Below the pieces are notes generated by a model that saw only the letters and a list, made by a program, of their open reading frames with translations, ran no database searches and had not been told where the DNA came from. From Streptomyces sp. DSM 110735 (GTDB taxonomy: Bacteria; Actinomycetota; Actinomycetes; Streptomycetales; Streptomycetaceae), in NCBI RefSeq assembly GCF_016482685.1, contig NZ_JACYHF010000013.1, positions 1 through 64,000 on the forward strand: a DNA stretch of 64,000 nucleotides. Direction: 5' to 3'. Every line of letters begins with the position of its first letter. The first letter of the stretch is position 1. Both the position numbers and the translations under genes were made by a program. This document shows, piece by piece, positions 32,853 to 41,725 of the stretch.

Positions 32853-33788
32853 GGCGTTGAGCAGCGGCAGTCCCGCGGCGAAGCGGCGCACCTGCTCCAC
32901 GATCAGCCGCTCGGCACGCGGCCGGAACGCCGCGGAACCACCGCCGACGTGCGGAGTGATCAGCACGCCCGCGGCGTGGCGCAGCGGATGACCGGCGGGC
33001 AGCGGCTCCGGGTCGGTCACGTCGAGGGCGGCGCGCAGCCTGCCCCGGGCGGTCTCCGCGAGCAGCGCGCCGGTGTCCAGGGTGCGCCCGCGCCCCACGT
33101 TGACCACCAGCGCGCCGTCGGGCAGCGCCGCCAGCTCCTTCGCGCCCAACAGCCCTTCCGTCTCCGGCGTTTCGGGCAGCACGAGGACGACGATGTCGGT
33201 CGTGCGGAGCAGTTCCGGCAGCTCCGAGACGGAGTGCACGTCCTGCTCCGGGCGGGCCCGCCGCGCGACCCGGGTGACCTGGGCTTCGCAGGCCAGCAGG
33301 CGCTGCTCCAGGGCGGCGCCGATCGAGCCGTAGCCGACGATCGTGACCCGCGCGTCCGCCAGCGAGCGGGTGAAGTGCGGCTCCCAGCGTCCGGCGGTCT
33401 GGTCGGCGGCCCACTGCGGCAGATCGCGCTGCGCGGCCAGGATCAGCCCGAGCGCGTGCTCGGCGGTGGAGGCGTCGTGCAGCCCGCGCCCGTTGTGCAG
33501 ATCGACGCCGGGCGGCAGCAGCGGGAGCAGCTTCTCGACGCCCGCGCTCAGCGACTGCACCGCCTTGAGGTTCGGCAGTGCGGGCAGCAGCCGTACGGCG
33601 TCAGGAACGGCGTACGGCATGACCCACAGGCCGACGCGGGCGAGCGTCTCCGCGTCCGGCTCGCTGTCGGGCGTCACCCCGTCCCAGACGTGCGTCCGCA
33701 CGCCCTCGGGCCAGGCGCCGTGGCCGCGGTCCAGGTCGGGCCAGGGGAGAAGCACGTCGGTGGCGGAGTCGTGCACAGCTCTGGTCAA
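32838..33788 (-). CDS. D-isomer-specific 2-hydroxyacid dehydrogenase
   Basis: 316 residues. NAD-binding Rossmann motif VTIVGYGSIGAALEQRLL (GxGxxG) near residue 145, the Arg of NVGRGRTLDTGAL, and the Glu-His relay (LDVTDPEPLPAGHPL ... ITPHVGGGS) are present. It reduces 2-keto acids or oxidises D-2-hydroxyacids with NAD(P)H. TTG 33788 is the best start: an AAGGAGA site lies five bases upstream. It is divergent from an MFS transporter gene, followed by an IclR regulator, a layout typical of hydroxyacid uptake and catabolism. Confidence 0.9.
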   Translation of the reverse strand: MTRAVHDSATDVLLPWPDLDRGHGAWPEGVRTHVWDGVTPDSEPDAETLARVGLWVMPYAVPDAVRLLPALPNLKAVQSLSAGVEKLLPLLPPGVDLHNGRGLHDASTAEHALGLILAAQRDLPQWAADQTAGRWEPHFTRSLADARVTIVGYGSIGAALEQRLLACEAQVTRVARRARPEQDVHSVSELPELLRTTDIVVLVLPETPETEGLLGAKELAALPDGALVVNVGRGRTLDTGALLAETARGRLRAALDVTDPEPLPAGHPLRHAAGVLITPHVGGGSAAFRPRAERLIVEQVRRFAAGLPLLNAFPRD

Positions 33789-33822
33789 CGGGGTCTCCTT
33801 CTCGTACGGTTCTTCCCGTCCA

Positions 33823-33838
33823 GTGAAACACTTTCCAC
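33823..33838. promoter_or_regulatory. Candidate IclR-type operator
   Basis: GTGAAACACTTTCCAC is an imperfect inverted repeat (GTG-AAA/TTTCCAC) in the 75-base gap between the divergent dehydrogenase and MFS genes. IclR-family proteins often bind TGAAA/TTTCA-type palindromes, and an IclR gene follows the transporter. Confidence 0.5.
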
Positions 33839-33863
33839 CTCACGGAAAACAGGGGGTGCAGGA

Positions 33864-35192
33864 ATGACAGCGACGTCACCTGCCACCGAGACCGCGGTGC
33901 CCGAGGCGGCGCCCACCGGGTTCTGGCGTTCGGCGCGCGCCCGGTATCTGATGCCGGTCGCCTTCGTCACGTACTCGCTCGCCTACCTCGACAAGTCGAA
34001 CTACGCGATCGCCTCGGCGGGCGGCATGGCGGACGAGCTGCATCTGTCGGCAGGCACCGACTCCTTGATCGCCGCGTCCTTCTTCCTCGGCTACTTCTTC
34101 TTCCAGATACCCGGCACGATCTACGCCGAGCAGCGCAGCGCCCGCCGACTGGTCGCCTGGTCCACCGTGACCTGGGGCGTACTCGCCGTGATCCAGGGCC
34201 TGTTGAGCAGCCCGGCGCAGCTCGTCGCGGTGCGCTTCGCGCTCGGGGTGGTCGAGGGCGCGGTCCTGCCCTCGATGGTGATGCTGCTCAGCCGCTGGTT
34301 CACCCGCGGCGAGCGCGGACGCGCCAACACCGTGCTCATCCTGGGCAATCCGGTCACCGTGATGTGGCTGTCCGCCGTCTCCGGCTGGCTGGTGTCGGTC
34401 TCCGACTGGCGGGTGATGTTCGTCGCCGAGGGCGTCCCCTCGATCCTGTGGGGTCTGGCGTGTCTGTGGCTCATCAAGGACCGCCCCGAGCAGGCGAAGC
34501 TCCCCGAGTCCGAACTCCGTCACCTCGAAGCCGACCTGGCCGACCAGCGGGCCACCGCCCAGCCGGTCGCGGGGACGCTGCGCGAGCAGTACGCGAGCGT
34601 CGCGCGCTCCTCCCGCGTCCTCCTCATGGCCGCCCAGTACTTCTTCTGGTCCTTCGGCATGTACGGCTTCGTCTTCTGGCTGCCCGCCATCATCAAGAAG
34701 GGCTCCGGCGAGGGCATCGGCGCCACCGGACTGCTCACCGCCATCCCCTACGCCTGCGCGGCCGCCGCCATGCTCTTCAACTCCCGCCTGTCCGACCGCA
34801 GCGGGCGCCGCCGCGCCGCCGTCTGGCCCTGGCTCGCGGGCGGCGGACTCGCCCTGCTCGCCTCCTACGCGGCCGGTGACGACTTCCCGCTGGCCCTCAC
34901 TCTGCTGGTCGTCGCGGGACTGTGCCTCTACGCCCCCTACGGCCCCTACTTCGCCCTCGTCTCCACGCTCGCCCCGCCCGGCGTCGCGGGCGCCGCCGTC
35001 GCGCTGGTCAACTCCTTCGGCGCGCTCGGCTCCTTCGCCGGGACCTACCTGGTCGGCTGGGTGCGCGGCACGGACCTCGGCGACGCGGGCGCCTTCGTCC
35101 TGATGGCGGTCTGCGCCCTGATCGCGGCGGCCCTCACCCTCGCCGTCCCCGAGCCGAGGACCGCCGCCGTCCGGCCCGCCCCGGTACGGTGA
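33864..35192 (+). CDS. MFS transporter (anion:cation symporter/ACS family)
   Basis: 442 residues and twelve predicted membrane helices. AYLDKSNYAIASAGGMADELHLS near residue 30-50 and the loop FTRGERGRANTV resemble the ACS family that imports organic acids such as tartrate, glucarate and hydroxyacids by proton symport. ATG 33864 follows an AGGGGG site. With the divergent 2-hydroxyacid dehydrogenase and IclR regulator downstream it probably supplies that enzyme's substrate (inference). Confidence 0.9.
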   Translation: MTATSPATETAVPEAAPTGFWRSARARYLMPVAFVTYSLAYLDKSNYAIASAGGMADELHLSAGTDSLIAASFFLGYFFFQIPGTIYAEQRSARRLVAWSTVTWGVLAVIQGLLSSPAQLVAVRFALGVVEGAVLPSMVMLLSRWFTRGERGRANTVLILGNPVTVMWLSAVSGWLVSVSDWRVMFVAEGVPSILWGLACLWLIKDRPEQAKLPESELRHLEADLADQRATAQPVAGTLREQYASVARSSRVLLMAAQYFFWSFGMYGFVFWLPAIIKKGSGEGIGATGLLTAIPYACAAAAMLFNSRLSDRSGRRRAAVWPWLAGGGLALLASYAAGDDFPLALTLLVVAGLCLYAPYGPYFALVSTLAPPGVAGAAVALVNSFGALGSFAGTYLVGWVRGTDLGDAGAFVLMAVCALIAAALTLAVPEPRTAAVRPAPVR

Positions 35193-35316
35193 TCATCCAA
35201 GCGGCTGCCGGGCCACCCGCCCCGGCAGTCGCCCGGAGGGCCCGCCCCCCCCAGAGATCGCCCGCCCCCAGAGCCTGCCCGCCCCAGAGAACCGCCCCAC
35301 CACGGAGGACCACACG

Positions 35317-36078
35317 GTGACCACACCATCCGGCGACGACATGCTGGGCCGGGGACTGCGCCTGCTGAGCGTGCTCGCCGAGCACCCCGCGGGACTCGGT
35401 GTGAGCGCCGCCGCCCGTGCCGCCCGGCTCCCCGTGAGCAGCGCCCACCGCATCCTCGGCCGCCTGGTCGAGGAACGCTTCGCCACCTACGACGAGGATG
35501 CCCGCCGCTACGCGCTCGGTTCCCGCGTCCTCGAACTCTCCCGGGGCTTCCAGCGCTCCGCCGCCGGATACTCGGCCGCCGCCGGACCCATGGGCCGCCT
35601 CGCCGCCCGCACCGGACTCCCCGTCATCGCGGGCGTCCTCGACGGCGCCGACGTCCTCCTCGTCCTCACCGTCCAGGGCACCCAGCACCTGCAGTTGCGC
35701 AGCGCCGAGGGCACCCGCAACCCCTGGCACGCCACCTCCCTCGGCAAGGCGCTGGTCGCCCAACTCCCCGAGGCGGAACGGGAGGAGCTGCTCAAGGGTC
35801 CCCTGCCCGCCGTCACCCCGCGCACGGTGACCGACCCCGGTCTGCTGCGCGCCGAACTCGCCCGGGTGCGCGAGCGGGGCTGGGCGGAGGTGGACGAGGA
35901 GAACGAGATCGGCGTCCGCTCGCTGGCTGCCGCCCTGCCCGGCGCGTCCCGGCGCGGTCCGCTGCTCGCCGTCTCCCTCGCCGCCACCGTCATCCTCACC
36001 GAGGCAGACCAACTGCGGGAGCAGGCAACGGCGTTGACGGAGTGCGCCGAGGACATCGCCGCCCGCATGGCGCCCTGA
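35317..36078 (+). CDS. IclR-family transcriptional regulator
   Basis: 253 residues. An N-terminal winged HTH (RGLRLLSVLAEHPAGLGVSAAARAARLPVSSAHRILGRLVEE, in part residues 10-52) is followed by a GAF-like ligand domain with the WHATSLGKALVAQLP signature. GTG start follows a GGAGG site. It lies 124 bases after the MFS transporter and probably controls it and the divergent dehydrogenase. A strong terminator follows. Confidence 0.92.
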   Translation: MTTPSGDDMLGRGLRLLSVLAEHPAGLGVSAAARAARLPVSSAHRILGRLVEERFATYDEDARRYALGSRVLELSRGFQRSAAGYSAAAGPMGRLAARTGLPVIAGVLDGADVLLVLTVQGTQHLQLRSAEGTRNPWHATSLGKALVAQLPEAEREELLKGPLPAVTPRTVTDPGLLRAELARVRERGWAEVDEENEIGVRSLAAALPGASRRGPLLAVSLAATVILTEADQLREQATALTECAEDIAARMAP

Positions 36079-36127
36079 CCGAAAACCCCCTGCCCGCAGG
36101 CGCTTTGACCGCAAGACCCCGGACGCA

Positions 36128-36158
36128 CGAAGGCCCCCGCACGAGGCGGGGGCCTTCG
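36128..36158 (+). terminator. Strong terminator after the IclR gene
   Basis: Perfect 13-base stem CGAAGGCCCCCGC/GCGGGGGCCTTCG with a five-base loop, 50 bases past the stop. It also sits between convergent transcription units. Confidence 0.85.
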
Positions 36159-36214
36159 TCATGGCCGGGACCGACGCCCACGAGGACGCCGCTCCCGGCC
36201 GGGACACCCGGTGA

Positions 36215-37396
36215 TCAGGTGCGGTAGGCGTAGAACGCCGCCGTCGGGTACGACGCGACGAGGGACGCCACCGACCTGTTGTAGGTGTTGGTGGAGTGGT
36301 ACGTCACGTACGGCACGCCCTGGGCGTCCCGCTTGGTGACGATCATCGAGTGATCCTTGGACCCGTCCTTGTTGAAGTCCATCTGGATCACGTCACCGAT
36401 GTCGGCCTGGAACACGTTGGCCAGCGGGGTGACGCGCTTCGAGGACAGGGCGAACCAGGAGAACTCGTTCACACCGATGAAGGAGTCGGACTGGATGTCC
36501 TTGGTCCCGAACCACTTGTGGAAGTCGTCCGTGGAACCCGGGACGTGCTTCCAGCCGCCCGCCTTCAGGGACTGGCTGACGAAGTTGGTGCAGTCGCCGC
36601 CGGCCCCCTCCCCGTTGAAGTCGGGGTACTCGGTGTTGTAGTTGTTCCAGTACTTCGTGGCGTACGCGACCATGGCCTTGTAGTCGTAGCCCGACGCCGT
36701 CATGTTCTTCGGGTTCGCGGGCGCGGGCCGCGTCGTGGCCGCCTTGGGGGCGTCCGGCGGGCCGTCGTCGGCGGCGGTGGCCGGCTTGGCGACCTCCGGC
36801 TTGGCGACCTGGTTGACCGCCAGATAACCGTCGTCGGTGTCCTTGACGTCGGTGAGCTGCCAGTTGCCCTCGCGGTCCGCCTTGAACGTCAGCTCGTGGT
36901 GGGCCTGGAAACCGGTGGTCTTCGGCTGGTTGGCCTCGACCTTCTTGTAGGTCAGGGAGGTCGTCTCGGTGACGTCCACCGTGGCGCGGCGGCCCTTGAC
37001 CTGCGTGGCGTCCAGCTTCACGCTCGTGCTGCCCGCGCTGTACTGCTCGCCCAGCTTCGCCAGGCGGTCCTTGCGGCCGCGCAGCTCGGTGAGCGCCGAC
37101 TTCTCCTGCCGCGTCTGCGTGCCCGACATCCGCACGTCGCCGGAGAACCGGTGCGTGCGCTGCTGCGGCGCGCTCTGCGTGGTGCCACCCACCAGGGCCT
37201 GCGTGCGGTCGGTGAAGACCGCGTCCGCCAGCTTCTGGAAGGTCGCCTTGGTGGCCGCGTCCACGGTCGGATCGTCGACGACCGCCGCTCCCGCACTCCA
37301 GTTGGGCACGAGCGCGACGCCCGCGACCACCGAAGCGGCAGCGGCCGACACTATGGCGGCACGGCTGCGCTTACGGCTCAGTTTTCTCGACTTCAA
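36215..37396 (-). CDS. Exported amidase-domain (Amidase_6) protein
   Basis: 393 residues. A signal peptide (RSRAAIVSAAAASVVAGVALVP) is followed by a roughly 170-residue extracellular helical/beta region and the C-terminal amidase domain (about 240-393). The likely nucleophile is in GEGAGGDCTNFVSQSL and the catalytic His in KDHSMIVTK, the cysteine-peptidase pattern of wall amidases. TTG 37396 is used, with a GAGGGGA site. The upstream region carries a 20-base tandem repeat. It follows the deacetylase-like and PBP genes on the same strand and is probably a cell-wall or spore-coat enzyme. Confidence 0.85.
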   Translation of the reverse strand: MKSRKLSRKRSRAAIVSAAAASVVAGVALVPNWSAGAAVVDDPTVDAATKATFQKLADAVFTDRTQALVGGTTQSAPQQRTHRFSGDVRMSGTQTRQEKSALTELRGRKDRLAKLGEQYSAGSTSVKLDATQVKGRRATVDVTETTSLTYKKVEANQPKTTGFQAHHELTFKADREGNWQLTDVKDTDDGYLAVNQVAKPEVAKPATAADDGPPDAPKAATTRPAPANPKNMTASGYDYKAMVAYATKYWNNYNTEYPDFNGEGAGGDCTNFVSQSLKAGGWKHVPGSTDDFHKWFGTKDIQSDSFIGVNEFSWFALSSKRVTPLANVFQADIGDVIQMDFNKDGSKDHSMIVTKRDAQGVPYVTYHSTNTYNRSVASLVASYPTAAFYAYRT

Positions 37397-37410
37397 TGAT
37401 GATCCCCTCT

Positions 37411-37451
37411 ACTCCGGTACACAGACCGGGACTCCGGTTACAGAGACCGGG
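37411..37451. repeat. 20/21-bp tandem direct repeat upstream of the amidase gene
   Basis: ACTCCGGTACACAGACCGGG (37411-37430) is followed at once by a near copy with one extra base (37431-37451). It lies 15 bases upstream of the amidase start, so within its leader or promoter. Confidence 0.75.
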
Positions 37452-37526
37452 CGAACGCATCTTCGCATGCCGCATGTGACGGGTGTGAAGAAGGTGTGCA
37501 CAAGTGGAACCAGACCGTTTCAAACG

Positions 37527-38795
37527 TCACTTGACGACCGCGGACCAGTCCGGCGACTGCGCCGGGTCCAGGCTGCGGAGGTTCGCCAGCGTCTCGGGCG
37601 TCTGCGCGTCCATCCAGTCCGCCATCTCCTTGAAGGACACGCACTTCACGCCCTTCTTGGTGCAGACGTTCTTGATGACCTGGTCGATCGACTTCATGTA
37701 GATGCCGCCGTTCCAGTCCTCGAAGTGGTTGCCGATGAACAGCGGCGCACGGCTGCCGTAGTACACGCGGTTGAAGCCCGCCATGTACGAATCCACCGTC
37801 TGCTGCTCCCACTTGGGGTACTCGGCGGGGTCGCCGTGGGTCTCGCCCTTGGACTGGTTGTAGAGGAAGTTGAAGTCCATCGACAGACCCTGGAACTTGC
37901 CCGACTCGTACGGCAGCATCTGCAGCGGGAAGTCCCAGACGCCGTTCTTCTTCGTCGGCCAGATCTGGAAGTCACCGGCGGAGCTGGCGTCGTAGCGCCA
38001 GCCGAGCGGCTTGATGGCCTTCAGCAGGTTCGCCTGGCCCTCCAGGCAGGGCGCCCGGCCGCCGGTGACCTCCTTCTTGAAGTCGAAGGGCAGCGGCGCG
38101 ATGTCCTTGTAGCCCGTGTTGGTCTTCCAGTTCTCCACGAAGGAGTAGAACTGGTCGATCTCGCTGCGCCACTCCTTGACGCTCCAGTCGCCGCCGCCCT
38201 TGGCGCCGCAGAAGTGCCCGTTGAAGTGCGTGCCGATCTCGTTGCCGTCGTCGTACGCCTTGCGCAACTGCTCCAGCGTCTCGCGTATGTGCTCGTCGGT
38301 CGCGTAGTCGATGGCCGCGGCGCCCACGCCGTGCTGCGGCGGGTGGTAGAGGTCCTTCTTCGCCTTCGGCAGCAGATAGATGCCGGTGAGGAAGAACGTC
38401 ATGTGGGCGTTGTACTCCTTGGCCAGCTCCCGGTAGTGCGAGAAGAGATGGTCGCTGCCCTCCAGCGCGCCGTCCCAGGAGAAGACGACGAACTGGGGCG
38501 GCTTCTCACCGGGCTTGAGCCGGACAGCCTTCAACTCACCCTTCTGCGGACCGGTGTAGGACGTGGACCCGTCGCCGAGCACCTTCGTCCTGCCGTCCCA
38601 CTGCGGCTCCTTGGCCGTGTCGGGCTGCTTGGCCGAGGAGGCGGCCGAGGCGGTGCCGTCCTCGTGGGCCAGCAGCAGATAGCCCCCGACAGTGGAGCCG
38701 GCCACCAGCAGCAGGGCCAGGGCGAGGGCGCCGGGCCCCACGGCGCGTTGCGGGGTGGTGCGTTCCTTGCGGCGGCGGCCTGAGCTCGACTTCAT
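37527..38795 (-). CDS. Exported polysaccharide-deacetylase-like protein
   Basis: 422 residues. A membrane helix or signal anchor near residues 18-42 (GALALALLLVAGSTVGGYLLL), a low-complexity linker, then a (beta/alpha)7-type NodB-like fold. FVVFSWDGALEG replaces the usual TFDD with SWDG. A GTHFNGHFCG segment keeps the HxxxH metal motif. NodB enzymes deacetylate chitin or peptidoglycan sugars; losing the second Asp may lower or change activity. It follows a class A PBP gene by 72 bases. Confidence 0.82.
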   Translation of the reverse strand: MKSSSGRRRKERTTPQRAVGPGALALALLLVAGSTVGGYLLLAHEDGTASAASSAKQPDTAKEPQWDGRTKVLGDGSTSYTGPQKGELKAVRLKPGEKPPQFVVFSWDGALEGSDHLFSHYRELAKEYNAHMTFFLTGIYLLPKAKKDLYHPPQHGVGAAAIDYATDEHIRETLEQLRKAYDDGNEIGTHFNGHFCGAKGGGDWSVKEWRSEIDQFYSFVENWKTNTGYKDIAPLPFDFKKEVTGGRAPCLEGQANLLKAIKPLGWRYDASSAGDFQIWPTKKNGVWDFPLQMLPYESGKFQGLSMDFNFLYNQSKGETHGDPAEYPKWEQQTVDSYMAGFNRVYYGSRAPLFIGNHFEDWNGGIYMKSIDQVIKNVCTKKGVKCVSFKEMADWMDAQTPETLANLRSLDPAQSPDWSAVVK

Positions 38796-38867
38796 ACGGA
38801 CTCAATCTCCGGTGCGGGTGCGGGTGACAAGTCGGGGGGAGGGGGCGGCCGGTGACGGCCCTCGGGA

Positions 38868-41291
38868 TCAGCCGGTTCCCACGGCGCTCGACCAGATGCC
38901 GAACGGCACGCTGTCGGCGGTGGTGCCGGCCACGCCCTCGAGAGGCAGTGGCTCCAGGCTCTCGGACAGGTCGATGCGGTAGACGACGACGGCCGTGGAC
39001 ACCGACTTGAGGCTGCCCGTGTACCACAGGGCGGTGTCCTTGTCGGTGGTGCCGTCCTTGCCGGCCGCCGGGGTGGTGGCGGCCGCCGTGGGGTGCGCGG
39101 CGCGGAAGTTGTCCGCGAGCGCCTCGTTGACCTGCTGGGCCACCTCAGGGCGTACCGCCCGGCGCCGGTCGGGGGCGGTCAGCGGGACCTTGGCACCGTT
39201 GCGGGTGATGCGGCGCACCGAGTACGGCTCGGTGTGCACCCCGCTGCCTGCGAAGGTGGCGTACCCGCTGGCCATGCGGATGGCGCTGGGCGTGGAGTTG
39301 CCGAGCGACAGCGCGGGCACCTGCGGTCCGATGCTGGAGGAGAGCAGACCGGCGCGCTCTGCGGTCGAGGTCACCGCTTTGAGACCGGTGTCCATGCCGA
39401 GCTGCATGAAGGGGGTGTCCACCGACTTGGCCAGCGCCTGGCGCAGACTGAGCTGCCCGTAGGACTTGTTGCCGTCGTTGTGCGCGGCGACCTTGCGCCC
39501 GCTGCGGTCCCAGTACGGACCCTCGGGCGTGGTGACGGGCACGCCGTCGTCGCCGTTGTAGACGGAGTCCGGACCGACCGGGGTGCGGGTGCCCTCCCGG
39601 GTCTTCATCACGCCGTGCTCCAGACCCGCCGCGTAGACGAACGGGGTGAAGGCCGAACCGGCGGGCACCGTCGTCGCGTTGGACTCGTTGTAGCCCTGCT
39701 TGCGGTGGTCGGGTCCGCCGTAGACGGCGACGATCCGGCCGTCGGTGGCCACCGAAGCCGCGCCGTAGTGCGCCGACTTGGCGCCCTTCGGGTCCTTCTT
39801 CGCCGCCTCCTCACGCGCCTTGGTGACGGCTGCCGTCAGCTTGCTCTCCCGCTCGCGGTCGAAGGTGGTGTAGATCTGGTAGCCGCCGAGGTCGAACTGG
39901 CGGGCCGAGATGTGCGCGGACTTCTTCGCGTACTGCGAGGCCAGCTCGACCAGGTAGTCGCTCTGCTTACCGGTGTCGTAGACCTGCGCGGTCTTCAGCG
40001 GCTCGGGGAACTTGGTGTACTTGGCGCGCTCGGCGGGGGAGAGCTTGCCGATCTTGACCATGCGGTCGAGGATCCAGTTCCAGCGCTCCACGGCGCGGTG
40101 GTGGTTGGCCTTGCTCAGCGTGGGGTCGTACAGACCCGCGCCCTTGAGCAGCGAGGCGAGCATGGCCGCCTCGCTCGGGTTGAGCTTGCTGACGTCCTTG
40201 CCGTAGTACGCCTGCGAGGCGCGCTGGATGCCGTAGGTGCCGCGCCCGAACCAGCTCGTGTTGAGGTAGCCCTCGAGGATCTTGTCCTTGCTCATCCGGT
40301 TGTCGAGCTTGAGGGCGATCATGGCTTCGGTGATCTTGCGGCTGACCGTCTGGTTCTGGGTGAGGTAGACGTTCTTCACGTACTGCTGCGTGATGGTGGA
40401 GCCGCCCTCGGTGTCGCCCTCGCCGATCGTGCGCCAGACCGCGCGGCTGATGCCTTTGACGGAGATTCCGGGGTCGGTGTAGAAGCTCTCGTTCTCCGCG
40501 GCGAGGACCGCCCAGCGCACGCCCTCGGGGATGTCCTTGAGCGGCATCGCCTGTCGGCGCACCCAGCCGGTACGGGCCATCGGGGTGCCGTCGGACCAGA
40601 AGTAGACGTTGTCCTGCTGGGTGGCGTACGTGTTGAGGTTGGTCGGGATGTCGGTGGTCGCGTAGGCGACGGTGAGGAAGAGACCGGTCAGACCGACGGT
40701 GCTGAGGAAGGCGGCGAGCCACTGGCGCCAGGAGGGTATCCAGCGCCGCCAGTCGTCGCGTCCGGGGCGCGGATAGACCGGCCGCAGACGGCGGGCGTAG
40801 GGGGCGGCCTTCTCCGCGTAGGGGGCGAGGGCGCGGGTGACGGGGGCGAGCGCGGCGAGCACGGGGACCGTCACGACGGCGAGGCGTCCGGTCGGCTTCT
40901 CGGCGCGGCGACCGGGGGTGGCGGCCCCGGCTGGCTTGGTCTCCCGGTCCTTCGGGGCAGGGGGGAGGGCGAGCTGCATCGTTTCGTCGGACGGCGGCGA
41001 GACGATCTTGAGCTGCATGGTCTCGTCCGGGCGGATCGAGGCGACCCGGAGCTGCATGGTGGCCTCGGGCTCGAAACCGGGCTTGCCCGTGGTCGCACCG
41101 CCCGTGGTCGTTCCGCCCTCGTCCGTCGTCTCCGAGGCGTCGCCGGACACCGGCGTGTCGTCCTGGTCCGCCGGGGCGGCGTGGTCGGTGTCCCGCCCCT
41201 TGCGTCCCCACGACCGCTTCGACGCCGCGCGCCGTCCGTGCCCCCGCCGGCCGCCGTCCCTGGCGTCCGCCCCCTGCCCTGCCTCGGTCAC
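38868..41291 (-). CDS. Class A penicillin-binding protein with degenerate transpeptidase motifs
   Basis: 807 residues from GTG 41291 with a GGAGGAG site. A charged cytosolic N-terminus (about 1-165) with repeated MQLRV/MQLKI/MQLAL-type segments precedes one membrane helix (about 190-212). The GT51 glycosyltransferase domain follows (ENESFYTDPG, GGSTITQQYVKN, ILEGYLNTSWFGRGTYGI) and keeps its catalytic Glu residues. The transpeptidase domain is recognisable, but SxxK reads SAFT, SxN reads SVD and KTG reads KDG. It may polymerise glycan but probably cannot crosslink. Next to exported amidase-like and deacetylase-like genes. Confidence 0.9.
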   Translation of the reverse strand: MTEAGQGADARDGGRRGHGRRAASKRSWGRKGRDTDHAAPADQDDTPVSGDASETTDEGGTTTGGATTGKPGFEPEATMQLRVASIRPDETMQLKIVSPPSDETMQLALPPAPKDRETKPAGAATPGRRAEKPTGRLAVVTVPVLAALAPVTRALAPYAEKAAPYARRLRPVYPRPGRDDWRRWIPSWRQWLAAFLSTVGLTGLFLTVAYATTDIPTNLNTYATQQDNVYFWSDGTPMARTGWVRRQAMPLKDIPEGVRWAVLAAENESFYTDPGISVKGISRAVWRTIGEGDTEGGSTITQQYVKNVYLTQNQTVSRKITEAMIALKLDNRMSKDKILEGYLNTSWFGRGTYGIQRASQAYYGKDVSKLNPSEAAMLASLLKGAGLYDPTLSKANHHRAVERWNWILDRMVKIGKLSPAERAKYTKFPEPLKTAQVYDTGKQSDYLVELASQYAKKSAHISARQFDLGGYQIYTTFDRERESKLTAAVTKAREEAAKKDPKGAKSAHYGAASVATDGRIVAVYGGPDHRKQGYNESNATTVPAGSAFTPFVYAAGLEHGVMKTREGTRTPVGPDSVYNGDDGVPVTTPEGPYWDRSGRKVAAHNDGNKSYGQLSLRQALAKSVDTPFMQLGMDTGLKAVTSTAERAGLLSSSIGPQVPALSLGNSTPSAIRMASGYATFAGSGVHTEPYSVRRITRNGAKVPLTAPDRRRAVRPEVAQQVNEALADNFRAAHPTAAATTPAAGKDGTTDKDTALWYTGSLKSVSTAVVVYRIDLSESLEPLPLEGVAGTTADSVPFGIWSSAVGTG

Positions 41292-41725
41292 GACAGAGTC
41301 TCCTCCCCGCTCGGTGGTGCTCGCGAGGGCAGACGCACTGGGCGGACCCGGTGACCGGAACTACGGCACCGGTGCCCTTTTTCTTTCCCCCTGGTCCTAC
41401 ATCTGCTCGCGAGCTTCACAAATTATCAGCTCATACTTTCGAGCCCAGGGGGTCAGGGTCTGTTACGCGTCGAAGGGCGCCGGGTATGTGATCGAAACGG
41501 TCGGGATGTAATTGGCAGGAGCATGACCGCGCATTGTGTGAGGGATGAACGACCTGCCCCCGGCTTTTGCGCGACGGCACTGGAAGACACCGCCCGCGCC
41601 CGCTCGGAGACGTTCCGTCCGTCACAACCGGAGTGCTCAACTCCCGTACAGAGCTTGCCGGATGATGTGCGACACTCGATGATCGTCAGCATTCATCCGG
41701 CCAATTTCTTGCGACGGAGTCCGCC
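41292..41725. other. Intergenic region between the PBP and methyltransferase genes
   Basis: 434 bases between divergent genes. There is a perfect 12-base palindrome GGCACCGGTGCC at 41365-41376 followed by a T-rich run on the plus strand, and AT-rich stretches near 41405-41440. Small open frames, including one at 41523-41729 that would overlap the next start, have only ordinary third-position composition and are not supported. Confidence 0.5.

Noticed and set aside
41365..41390. Rho-independent terminator GGCACCGGTGCC followed by T-rich run (plus strand)
   Set aside because: There is no plus-strand gene upstream for it to end; on the other strand it would be in the PBP leader without a T-run. 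Only noted as a palindrome.
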